Source: SCUD01 sp036824505 (GTDB lineage: Bacteria > Pseudomonadota > Gammaproteobacteria > Steroidobacterales > Steroidobacteraceae). Taken from it: DNA of 64,000 bases. The notes under the pieces are model-generated. The model was given only the letters and a program-made list of their open reading frames with translations, was not told the origin of the DNA and ran no database searches. Below are positions 7,050-14,659 of this stretch, piece by piece. A program made the position numbers and the translations under genes. Position 1 is the first letter of the stretch; each line of letters opens with the position of its first letter. The stretch covers positions 1 to 64,000 of the forward strand of contig DAITAA010000007.1 in the NCBI GenBank assembly GCA_036824505.1, read 5' to 3'.

Positions 7050-7915
7050 AGATCACCGTGGCAGCCACGCAGATGGCCTGCGGCTCCGATCGCACGGCCA
7101 ATATCGCGAATGCCGAGCGCCTGATCCGCGAAGCGGCCAGCCGCGGCGCCAATGTGATCCTGATCCAGGAGTTGTTCGAATCGCCGTACTTCTGCAAGGA
7201 CCATCTGGCGAAGCATTTTGAACTCGCGACGCCCATTGCCGAGAATCCCGCGATCGCGCGGCTCTCGAAGGTCGCTGCGGAACTGAAAGTCGTGTTGCCC
7301 GTGTCGGTGTTCGAGCGCGCGCACAATGCCTATTTCAATACGCTCGCGATGCTGGATGCCGACGGCAGCCTGCTCGGCATCTATCGCAAGTCGCACATAC
7401 CCGAAGGCCCCGGCTATCACGAGAAGTTCTATTTCTCGCCCGGAGACACGGGATTCAAGGCCTGGAAGACGCGCTTCGGAACGCTGGGCGTCGCGGTCTG
7501 CTGGGACCAGTGGTTTCCGGAGGCTGCGCGCGCGATGGCGCTGATGGGCGCCGAAATCCTTCTCTATCCGACGGCAATTGGCTCCGAGCCGCAGGACCCC
7601 ACGCTCGATTCGCGCTGGCACTGGCAACGGACGATGCAGGGTCATGCAGCGGCGAATGTCATGCCGCTGGTGGCCTCGAATCGCATCGGCAAGGAGCGTG
7701 GCGAGAAGGTCGAAATGACGTTCTACGGGCATTCATTCATCGCGGATCACACGGGTGAAGTGGTCGCGCAGGCCGATGACCATAGCGAGCAGATTCTCAC
7801 CGCGAGCTTTGATCTCGAGGCGATTCGCCGCTATCGCCATGCCTGGGGCGTGTTCCGCGACCGGCGCCCTGATCTGTACTCGCCGTTGCTGACTCTGGAC
7901 GGTGCCGCCGATTGA
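7046..7915 (+). CDS. aguB: N-carbamoylputrescine amidase
   Basis: 289 residues, the normal AguB length. It is a nitrilase-superfamily enzyme with the Glu-Lys-Cys triad visible at about E42 (LIQELFESPYFC), K115 (YRKSHIPEGPGYHEKFYF) and C152 (VCWDQWFPEAAR). The loop GSEPQDPTLDSRWHWQRTMQGHAAAN is characteristic of AguB. It hydrolyses N-carbamoylputrescine to putrescine, CO2 and ammonia in the agmatine route. The partner agmatine deiminase (AguA) is not in this window. The start ATG overlaps puuC by 4 bases. Confidence 0.92.
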   Translation: MKITVAATQMACGSDRTANIANAERLIREAASRGANVILIQELFESPYFCKDHLAKHFELATPIAENPAIARLSKVAAELKVVLPVSVFERAHNAYFNTLAMLDADGSLLGIYRKSHIPEGPGYHEKFYFSPGDTGFKAWKTRFGTLGVAVCWDQWFPEAARAMALMGAEILLYPTAIGSEPQDPTLDSRWHWQRTMQGHAAANVMPLVASNRIGKERGEKVEMTFYGHSFIADHTGEVVAQADDHSEQILTASFDLEAIRRYRHAWGVFRDRRPDLYSPLLTLDGAAD

Positions 7916-9308
7916 CGCTTTGCTTGCGGGCGAGCTCGCCTGCGTCGACCTCGAGACGACGGGTGGCAATGCCTTGCGCGATCGGGTCATCGAGGCGGGG
8001 GTCGTGCTGCTTTCCGGTGGCCGCGTCATCGACGAGTATTCGACGCTCGTCAATCCGGGCGTACGCATCCCCTATGCGATCCAGCAATTCACTGGCATCA
8101 CCGAGGACATGGTGGCCGATGCGCCGCCGTTCGCCGCGGTCTGCGACGAGCTGCTGGCGCGGCTCGGCGGCCGGCTGTTCGTCGCGCACAACGCGCGCTT
8201 CGACTATGGCTTCCTGCGCGGCGAATTCCGGCGACTCGGCCGGCAATTCCGCGCACCCGTGCTCTGTACCGTCCGGCTATCCCGCGCGCTGACACCGGGC
8301 GAACGCCGCCACAACCTCGACGCTGTGATGGCACGCTATGGGATCGAATGCGCGGCGCGGCATCGCGCGCTCGGCGATGCGCAGGTATTGGCGGAGCTGT
8401 TGCGCATCGCCCGGGAACGATGGCCGCCGGATGAGCTCAATGCAATCGTCGCCAGGTTGCTGCAGGCGCCGCGGCTGCCGCCACAGCTCGACGCGGGCCT
8501 CGTGGACGAGCTCCCCGAAGGACCCGGTGTCTACCTGTTCCACGGCGAGGGAGATGCGCTGCTCTACGTCGGCAAGGCGAAGAACATCCAGTCGCGCGTG
8601 CTGGCGCATTTCGCGGCGGATACGCGCTCACGCCGCGAACTGGAACTCTCGCGCCTGGTCCGGCGCGTCGAATGGATCGCGACGGCCGGCGAATTCGGCG
8701 CGCTGATCACCGAGGCGCGCCTGATCAAGGAGCGCCGGCCGCTCTTGAATCGCCAGCTACGCGCAAGCCCCGCTCTCTGGGTCATACGATTCGGTGACGA
8801 CGCCGGGGGCGTGCGCGCAAGCATCGGCGAACTGGATCCCGGCGCGGACACGGGCGAGAGCTACGGGATGTTCCGCAGCCGCGGCGATGCCGAGCGGGCT
8901 CTCAAGGGCATTGTTCGCGATCAGGAGCTTTGCGCGAAGCGGCTGGGACTCGAATCGGGTGACGGATCCTGTTTTGCCTATCAGCTCGGACAATGCCGCG
9001 GCGCTTGCGTCGGTCAGGAGCCGGAACCAGTGCACGCGATCCGCGTGCGTCTGGCGTTTGCGCGCCTGAAGCGCCGCGACTGGCCATTCGCGGGCCGGAT
9101 CGGCATCCGCGAACGCGACTGGAGCGGCGTCGAGGACATACATGTCTTCGACCGCTGGTGCTACCAGGGAAGCTATCACGGCGGCGTTGAACCGGAAGGG
9201 CTCGAGCGCGGCCGTGGACTCTTTGATCAGGACATCTATCGGATCCTGTTGCGCACCCTGGAGCGGCCGGTCCGCGGCCTGCAGATGATCGAGCTCGATC
9301 GATCGTGA
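7902..9308 (+). CDS. DnaQ-type 3'-5' exonuclease fused to GIY-YIG endonuclease
   Basis: 468 residues from a GTG at 7902, overlapping the end of aguB by 14 bases. Residues 10-175 are a DEDDh exonuclease (VDLETTGG, FVAHNARFDYGFL, HRALGDAQ), like the DNA polymerase III epsilon subunit. Residues 205-285 are a GIY-YIG nuclease (GPGVYLFHGEGDALLYVGKAKNIQSRVLAHF, then EARLIKERRPLLNRQLR), like the UvrC N-terminal domain or Cho. The C-terminal 180 residues resemble the Cys-containing part of Cho-like proteins. This exonuclease-Cho layout is known in several bacteria and suggests DNA repair or end processing. It has no obvious link to polyamines. Confidence 0.85.
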   Translation: MPPIDALLAGELACVDLETTGGNALRDRVIEAGVVLLSGGRVIDEYSTLVNPGVRIPYAIQQFTGITEDMVADAPPFAAVCDELLARLGGRLFVAHNARFDYGFLRGEFRRLGRQFRAPVLCTVRLSRALTPGERRHNLDAVMARYGIECAARHRALGDAQVLAELLRIARERWPPDELNAIVARLLQAPRLPPQLDAGLVDELPEGPGVYLFHGEGDALLYVGKAKNIQSRVLAHFAADTRSRRELELSRLVRRVEWIATAGEFGALITEARLIKERRPLLNRQLRASPALWVIRFGDDAGGVRASIGELDPGADTGESYGMFRSRGDAERALKGIVRDQELCAKRLGLESGDGSCFAYQLGQCRGACVGQEPEPVHAIRVRLAFARLKRRDWPFAGRIGIRERDWSGVEDIHVFDRWCYQGSYHGGVEPEGLERGRGLFDQDIYRILLRTLERPVRGLQMIELDRS

Positions 9309-11491
9309 CGACAAATCCTGTTTTCGTCACGGCGGCAACCGGCACGGCCGATCTGCTGGTGGCCGAGCTCGGAGCAATCGGCATCGGCAATGCGCGCGAA
9401 GCGCAGGGCGGCGCCACCTGCACGGCGACCCTTGCCGATGCCTATCGTGCCTGCCTCTGGTCCCGCGTCGGCCTGCGCGTGCTGTGGCGCATTGCGGAAT
9501 TTCCGGTGGCGAATGAGGGCGGGCTGTATGACGGCGTCCGCACCGTGGACTGGTCGGAGCACATGAGCCAGACGGATACGCTCGCCGTCGACTTTTCCGG
9601 CAGCGTGCCCGGAATCGACCACACGCAGTTCGGCGCCCAGCGCGTCAAGGATGCGATCGTCGACCAGTTCCGCGACAAGACCGGGGAGCGGCCGTCGGTG
9701 GATCGCGCGGCGCCTACGCTCCGCATCAATGTGCACGTCGGGCGCGGCACGGCCGTCGTCGCCATCGATCTCTCCGGCGACAGCCTTCACCGGCGCGGCT
9801 ATCGCGGCGGACAGGGCGCCGCACCGCTCAAGGAGCATCTGGCGGCCGCGATCCTGTTGCGCGCCGGCTGGCAGTCGATCGCGGAAGCAGGCGGTTATTT
9901 CGTCGATCCGCTCTGCGGTTCCGGCACGCTGCCGATCGAAGCGGCGCTGGTCGCCGCCGGCATTGCGCCGGGGCTCACGCGCGCGCGTTTTGGCTTTGAG
10001 CGCTGGCGCCGGCACGATGCGGCGCTGTGGCGCGACTTGCGCGCGGAGGCGGCATCACGCGGTTCAGCGGATCGCATTGCACCCGGGCGCATCCGTGGCT
10101 ACGACCGCGATCCGTTCGTGTTGAAGGATGCCGAAGCGAATGCCATCCGTGCAGGACTCGGTGACCGCATTGCATTCACTCGTTGTGAACTTGCCGCGCT
10201 TCCGAAGGCGCCTGCGCCATCCGGTCTGATCGCGGTCAATCCACCCTATGGCGAACGGCTTGGCGAGACCGAGGAGTTGCGCCAGCTGTATGCGCTGCTC
10301 GGTGCGCGGATGCGCGAGGGCTATCTCGGTTGGGAAGCGGCGGTCTTCACCGGCAATCCGGCGCTCGGGCGCGAGCTTGGAATCAATGCGCGGCGCACGC
10401 ACCGCATGATGAACGGGCCGATCGAGTGCCGGCTGCTGCGGATCAGGATCGAGCCGGCAGAATTCGACCGACCTCATGAACCGGGCCGGCCGCCGCCCAT
10501 CGACGCGGAAGCGGCGCGTGCCCGGCCCGGCGCGCAGATGTTCGGGAATCGCCTGCGCAAGAATTTCAAGGCGCGCTCCCGCTGGGCGCGCAGGGAGGCG
10601 GTCTCCTGCTATCGCCTCTACGACGCCGATATGCCGGAGTACGCATTCGCGATCGACCTCTATCAATCGGATCCGCAGGGATCCGGCGGCCGTTGGCTGT
10701 ACGTGCAGGAATACGCGCCGCCGGCCACGGTGGACCGCGCGAATGCCCGGGCGCGACGCGAAGAGGCGCTGTCCATGATCCCCGAAGTGACCGGATTGCC
10801 GGCGGAGGCGATCTACTGGCGTACGCGGCGGCCGCAGAAAGGCGGCGGACAATACGAGGCGCTCGACGACAGCCGCGAGCGCGTCGTCGTTGAGGAGGCC
10901 GGGCTGAAATTCCTGGTCAATTTCACCGACTACCTCGATACCGGACTGTTCCTCGACCACCGCATGACGCGCGCGCGCATCCGCGACGCCGCGAGGGGCG
11001 GGCGATTCCTGAACCTGTTCTGCTATACGGGCGCGGCAAGCGTGTATGCGGCGGCGGGCGGCGCGCGGACCACGAAATCCGTCGACATGTCGCGCACCTA
11101 CCTCGACTGGGCGCGCGCCAATATGGAGATCAACGGCTTTCGCGGCGAGGTCCACCGTTTCGTGCAGGCCGACTGCCTGCAATGGCTCGACGAGGATGAC
11201 GGCGAGCGCTACGACCTGCTATTCCTGGATCCACCGACATTCTCGAACTCGAAACGGATGGAGCGGGAATTCGACGTGCAGCGCGATCATGTTGCGCTGG
11301 TCCGTTCGGCCCTCGCACGGCTCGCGCCGGATGGGCTGCTGCTGTTCTCGACAAACTTCCGGAAGTTCAGGCTGGACGCGGATGCGCTGAAGGATGTTGC
11401 GGTTACCGACATCACGCAGCAGACCATTCCACAGGATTTCGAGCGCGACCAGCGCGCTCATCACTGCTTCGAGATCCGCCTGGCGCCCTGA
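9305..11491 (+). CDS. rlmKL: Bifunctional 23S rRNA methyltransferase RlmKL
   Basis: 728 residues, close to E. coli RlmL (702), with a GTG start overlapping the previous stop by 4 bases. Residues 1-155 form a THUMP domain. Residues 160-390 are the RlmL N2-guanine methyltransferase (DPLCGSGTLPIEAAL, catalytic NPPYGERLG), which makes m2G2445. Residues 400-728 are RlmK (FLNLFCYTGAASVYAAAGGA, LDPPTFSNSKRM), which makes m7G2069. The fused form is typical of gammaproteobacteria and supports the taxonomic placement. The stop codon directly abuts the stop of glk on the other strand (11491/11492). Confidence 0.95.
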   Translation: MTTNPVFVTAATGTADLLVAELGAIGIGNAREAQGGATCTATLADAYRACLWSRVGLRVLWRIAEFPVANEGGLYDGVRTVDWSEHMSQTDTLAVDFSGSVPGIDHTQFGAQRVKDAIVDQFRDKTGERPSVDRAAPTLRINVHVGRGTAVVAIDLSGDSLHRRGYRGGQGAAPLKEHLAAAILLRAGWQSIAEAGGYFVDPLCGSGTLPIEAALVAAGIAPGLTRARFGFERWRRHDAALWRDLRAEAASRGSADRIAPGRIRGYDRDPFVLKDAEANAIRAGLGDRIAFTRCELAALPKAPAPSGLIAVNPPYGERLGETEELRQLYALLGARMREGYLGWEAAVFTGNPALGRELGINARRTHRMMNGPIECRLLRIRIEPAEFDRPHEPGRPPPIDAEAARARPGAQMFGNRLRKNFKARSRWARREAVSCYRLYDADMPEYAFAIDLYQSDPQGSGGRWLYVQEYAPPATVDRANARARREEALSMIPEVTGLPAEAIYWRTRRPQKGGGQYEALDDSRERVVVEEAGLKFLVNFTDYLDTGLFLDHRMTRARIRDAARGGRFLNLFCYTGAASVYAAAGGARTTKSVDMSRTYLDWARANMEINGFRGEVHRFVQADCLQWLDEDDGERYDLLFLDPPTFSNSKRMEREFDVQRDHVALVRSALARLAPDGLLLFSTNFRKFRLDADALKDVAVTDITQQTIPQDFERDQRAHHCFEIRLAP

Positions 11492-12505
11492 TCAGGCACG
11501 CTTCTGAAGCAGACGAGTGCGCAGATACATCGCTGCGCCGAGCAGTCCCGGCGTGGCATGCGTGATCACCCCGATCGTGGCGGACTCGACATAGGCGGCC
11601 ATGCGGCCCTTGGCGAGGAAGCGTTCGCGAAACGCGCTGCTGCGCAGGAACGGGATGAAGCGCGGCACGATGCCGCCCGCGATCATGACCGTGCGTGCGC
11701 CGTGGATCAGCGCCGCATCGCCGGCGACGCTGCCGAGCACGGCGCAAAAGCGGGCAAGCGCGCGGCGCGCGACGAGGTCGTGGCCGGCGAGCGCGGCGTC
11801 GACGATCGCGGCCGGATCGCGGAACGTCGCGCGCTGGTCGGCCGCCCGGGAGAGGTCGCCAGCGGACGCCAGTGCGGCATCGATGTGCGACAGCCCGGTA
11901 CCGCTCAGCAGGCGCTCGTTCGAGACGCGGTCGAATCGTGCATTGAGCCACGCCGCAATCTGCTTCTCTTCCTCGCCGAGCGGCGCGAAACTGACATGTC
12001 CCCCTTCGGTTTCGACCACGTTCCAGCCGCGTGCGGCGTCCCCGGTCAGCAACGCAACACCGAAGCCAGTACCAGGCCCAAGCACGCTGACGGGACTGGA
12101 TGGCGGCACGCGGTACTCGCCGTGCAGTGTCTCGACATCGGCCGGCGCGAGTGCCGGCACCGCCCAGGCGACGGCGCCGAAGTCGTTCAGCACGTCGAGC
12201 GCGTCCAGACCGAGGCTCTTCTGCAGTTCGCGCCGGCTGAATGACCAGGCGCGATTGGTCAGGCGGATCTCGTCGCCGCCGCCCGGCGATGCGACCGCGA
12301 TTGCCGCGCGCGTGGGCTTCTCGCCGACGCTTTCGAGGTAGTACTCGGCCGCGTGCTGCAGGCTCGCGAATTCGGCACAAGGCAGCGAGCGCTGCTGCGA
12401 AAGGGGCATTGCCCCACTTTGCAGATTGGCCAGGGCAAAGCGCGCGTTGGTACCGCCGATGTCGGCGACCATCGCGAGCGGCGCACGCCTGGAGCCCGCA
12501 GTCAT
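11492..12505 (-). CDS. glk: Glucokinase
   Basis: 337 residues of the proteobacterial (non-ROK) glucokinase family: phosphate loop ADIGGTNARFAL near residue 14, LNDFGAVAWAVPAL with the catalytic Asp, GPGTGFGVALL, and the glucose contact ETEGGHVSFAP. It phosphorylates glucose with ATP in the cytoplasm. The gene overlaps the upstream GH97 gene by 4 bases, so glucose released by that enzyme is matched with its kinase in one transcript. A second, unrelated kinase of ROK type is found in the beta-glucan locus (44015). Confidence 0.93.
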   Translation of the reverse strand: MTAGSRRAPLAMVADIGGTNARFALANLQSGAMPLSQQRSLPCAEFASLQHAAEYYLESVGEKPTRAAIAVASPGGGDEIRLTNRAWSFSRRELQKSLGLDALDVLNDFGAVAWAVPALAPADVETLHGEYRVPPSSPVSVLGPGTGFGVALLTGDAARGWNVVETEGGHVSFAPLGEEEKQIAAWLNARFDRVSNERLLSGTGLSHIDAALASAGDLSRAADQRATFRDPAAIVDAALAGHDLVARRALARFCAVLGSVAGDAALIHGARTVMIAGGIVPRFIPFLRSSAFRERFLAKGRMAAYVESATIGVITHATPGLLGAAMYLRTRLLQKRA

Positions 12506-14544
12506 GGTCCATCCGCCGCGGCGGCGAAGCGGATCGCCTGGCCGCCGCCGGGCGCCAGTGCGAGCTCCCAGACGTCGCCGTGCTTCGCTGCCCGGGTCTC
12601 TAGCACGATCGAATGGGCATTGGTCTTCCAGTCCGCGTCGTCGCCGTCGCGGTAGACCTGCGCGGTATAGCTGCGGCCGGGGTCCAGGAAATCGAGCGGA
12701 ACGCGCAGGCGGCGCGCCTGTTCGTCAGTCACGCTGCCCAGATACCAGTCCTCGCTGTTGCGGTCCTTGCGTGCGATCGTGGCGCAGTCGCCGACTTCGC
12801 CGTTCAGCACGCGGGTATCGGCCCAGTCCACCGGTACGTCGCGGATGAACCGGAACGGTCCGGGGTACTTCGCGTAGTTCTCCGGCAGGTCGGCCGCCAT
12901 CTGGATCGGACTATAGATCACCACGTAGAGCGCCAGCTGCTTTGCGATCGTCGACTGGATCGGCTGGCCGCCACGGCCGACCAGACTCAGCACGCCGGGC
13001 GTGAAATCCATCGGGCCGGCCAGCATGCGCGTGAAGACGAGATTTGCCTCGTGCTCGGGCGGGTTTGGCGGATTGCCCCAGGCGTTGTACTCCATGCCGC
13101 GCGCGCCCTCGCGCGCAACCCAGTTGGGATAGGTGCGCCTCAAGCCCGTGTCCTTGATCGGCTCGTGCGGGTTGACCATGATGTGGCGCTTCGCTGCCTC
13201 GGTCACCACTTTGAGATGGTGCCGCGACATCACCTGGCCATCGTGCCATTCGTAGCGGATCGCACCATCGGGGCCACGGGCCTTGACGCCGCCGGCATCG
13301 GCGACATATCCCGTCTTGACGCTGTCGACGCCGAGGCGCGCGTAAAGGTCGAGCGCGTCCGCGAGCTGATCCTCGTAGTGGGCAATGAATCCCGATGTCT
13401 CGTGATGGCCGATCAGGTGCACGCCGCGCTCGCGGGCATAGGCCGCGACCGCGGCAAGATCGAAGTCCGGATACGGTTCGGTAAAGCTGAAGGAACTGCC
13501 ATCGGCGAACCAGTCGCCGTCCCAGCCCTTGTTCCAGCCCTCGATCAGTACGCCACGGAATCCGTTCTCCGCCGCAAAATCGATATAGCGCTTCGCATGC
13601 TCCGTCGTCGCACCATGCAGCGGTCCCGAAGCCCAGGTCTCGGTGCCGAGGTGCAGGCTCCACCAGATGCCGACATACTTGAACGGCCGGACCCAGGAGA
13701 CGTCACCCAGTGCGTTCGGCTCGTTGAGATTCAGGATCAGGTCGGACATGTAGAGGCCGGCAGCGCTGTCGGCGATCTGCAGCGTGCGCCACGGCGTCGT
13801 GAAAGGAGCGGTGCGGCGCACGCGGGCGCCGTCGGCAGACGGAGAAAGCGTCGATTTGAGGCGCTGGCCGTCGACCCGACGCAGCCACATCGAAGCGTAG
13901 TCGACCAGGGCGGCCTCGTGGATCGCGATATGCAGGCCGGTCTCCGAGCGCATGGTCAGCGGCGTATGGGCCTGGCCCAGCTCGGGCAGTGGCGTCCGGC
14001 GGTAAAGGTATTCGTAGCGGTTCCATTCACCGGCAGGGATCCACCACGCCGTCGCGGGCTCGACCACGTCGAATTCGGTCAGCTCGTCGGCAATGTTCAC
14101 CTGTTTGAGCCCCGCCTGGTCCGGGAATTCGTAGCGGAAACCCACCCCGTCGTCGTACACGCGAAAGACGATTTCCAGGCTGCGCTTGAGCGCCGTCTTT
14201 TCCCGGAGGCGGACCCGCAATTCATTGAACACGTTGCGAACGAAGCGGCGCTCACCCCAGGGCTGCTCCCAGGTCTCGTCGACGCTGCGCGTGCGGCTGT
14301 CCGTCAGCTCGAAATTGCGTTCGAGTTTCGGCGCGTCGGTCAGCAGGAAGCCGAGGCGGGACTCCTCGATGATCGGCTTGCCGTTGCGATCGATGGTGTA
14401 GCCGGGCCGGCCCTCGCCGTTGATTGTTATCGTTACCGTCAGCGTGCCGCCCGGGGAGGACACCCTGGCAACGGGTTCGGCGTTGGCAGCGGCGCACAGT
14501 ACCCAGGCCAGAGTGTACAGAAACCACAAATGGCAGCGATGCAT
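12502..14544 (-). CDS. GH97 alpha-glucosidase (SusB-like)
   Basis: 680 residues with a signal peptide (MHRCHLWFLYTLAWVLCAAANA). The GH97 layout is complete: N-terminal beta-sandwich to about residue 270, barrel with VSWVRPFKYVGIWWSLH and GVLIEGWNKGWDGDW, then HEPIKDTGLRRTYPN and REGARGMEYNAW, which hold the calcium and acid/base glutamates. The barrel strand reads DSVKTGYVAD. Gly in this place is the SusB-like inverting form, whereas retaining members have Asp (family knowledge). It should release glucose from maltodextrins in the periplasm. It is divergent from the MalA-like receptor and shares its operator region, and is followed by glk. Confidence 0.9.
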   Translation of the reverse strand: MHRCHLWFLYTLAWVLCAAANAEPVARVSSPGGTLTVTITINGEGRPGYTIDRNGKPIIEESRLGFLLTDAPKLERNFELTDSRTRSVDETWEQPWGERRFVRNVFNELRVRLREKTALKRSLEIVFRVYDDGVGFRYEFPDQAGLKQVNIADELTEFDVVEPATAWWIPAGEWNRYEYLYRRTPLPELGQAHTPLTMRSETGLHIAIHEAALVDYASMWLRRVDGQRLKSTLSPSADGARVRRTAPFTTPWRTLQIADSAAGLYMSDLILNLNEPNALGDVSWVRPFKYVGIWWSLHLGTETWASGPLHGATTEHAKRYIDFAAENGFRGVLIEGWNKGWDGDWFADGSSFSFTEPYPDFDLAAVAAYARERGVHLIGHHETSGFIAHYEDQLADALDLYARLGVDSVKTGYVADAGGVKARGPDGAIRYEWHDGQVMSRHHLKVVTEAAKRHIMVNPHEPIKDTGLRRTYPNWVAREGARGMEYNAWGNPPNPPEHEANLVFTRMLAGPMDFTPGVLSLVGRGGQPIQSTIAKQLALYVVIYSPIQMAADLPENYAKYPGPFRFIRDVPVDWADTRVLNGEVGDCATIARKDRNSEDWYLGSVTDEQARRLRVPLDFLDPGRSYTAQVYRDGDDADWKTNAHSIVLETRAAKHGDVWELALAPGGGQAIRFAAAADGP

Positions 14545-14571
14545 ATGCAGCTATTATCCCGTACGGTCGGA

Positions 14572-14585
14572 TGTATACGTATGCA
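14572..14585. promoter_or_regulatory. LacI-type operator, copy 1 (GH97-glk / TonB receptor)
   Basis: TGTATACGTATGCA, one base off the perfect palindrome TGCATACGTATGCA. It lies 27 bases upstream of GH97 and 74 bases upstream of the divergent receptor. Near-identical sites occur at 21430 and 57188, each in a divergent control region of alpha-glucan genes. Confidence 0.7.
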
Positions 14586-14659
14586 GTGTATTGCGGCCGC
14601 AACTACCGCTGCCTAACATCATCGGAATCCGGGGACCGAATTCATCTAAGGGGGATCCA

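Noticed and set aside
12613..14616. 667-codon plus-strand open frame opposite GH97
   Set aside because: It is an antisense shadow in high-GC DNA, with Arg/Val/Ala-rich sequence and no domain; the GH97 gene on the other strand is clear.
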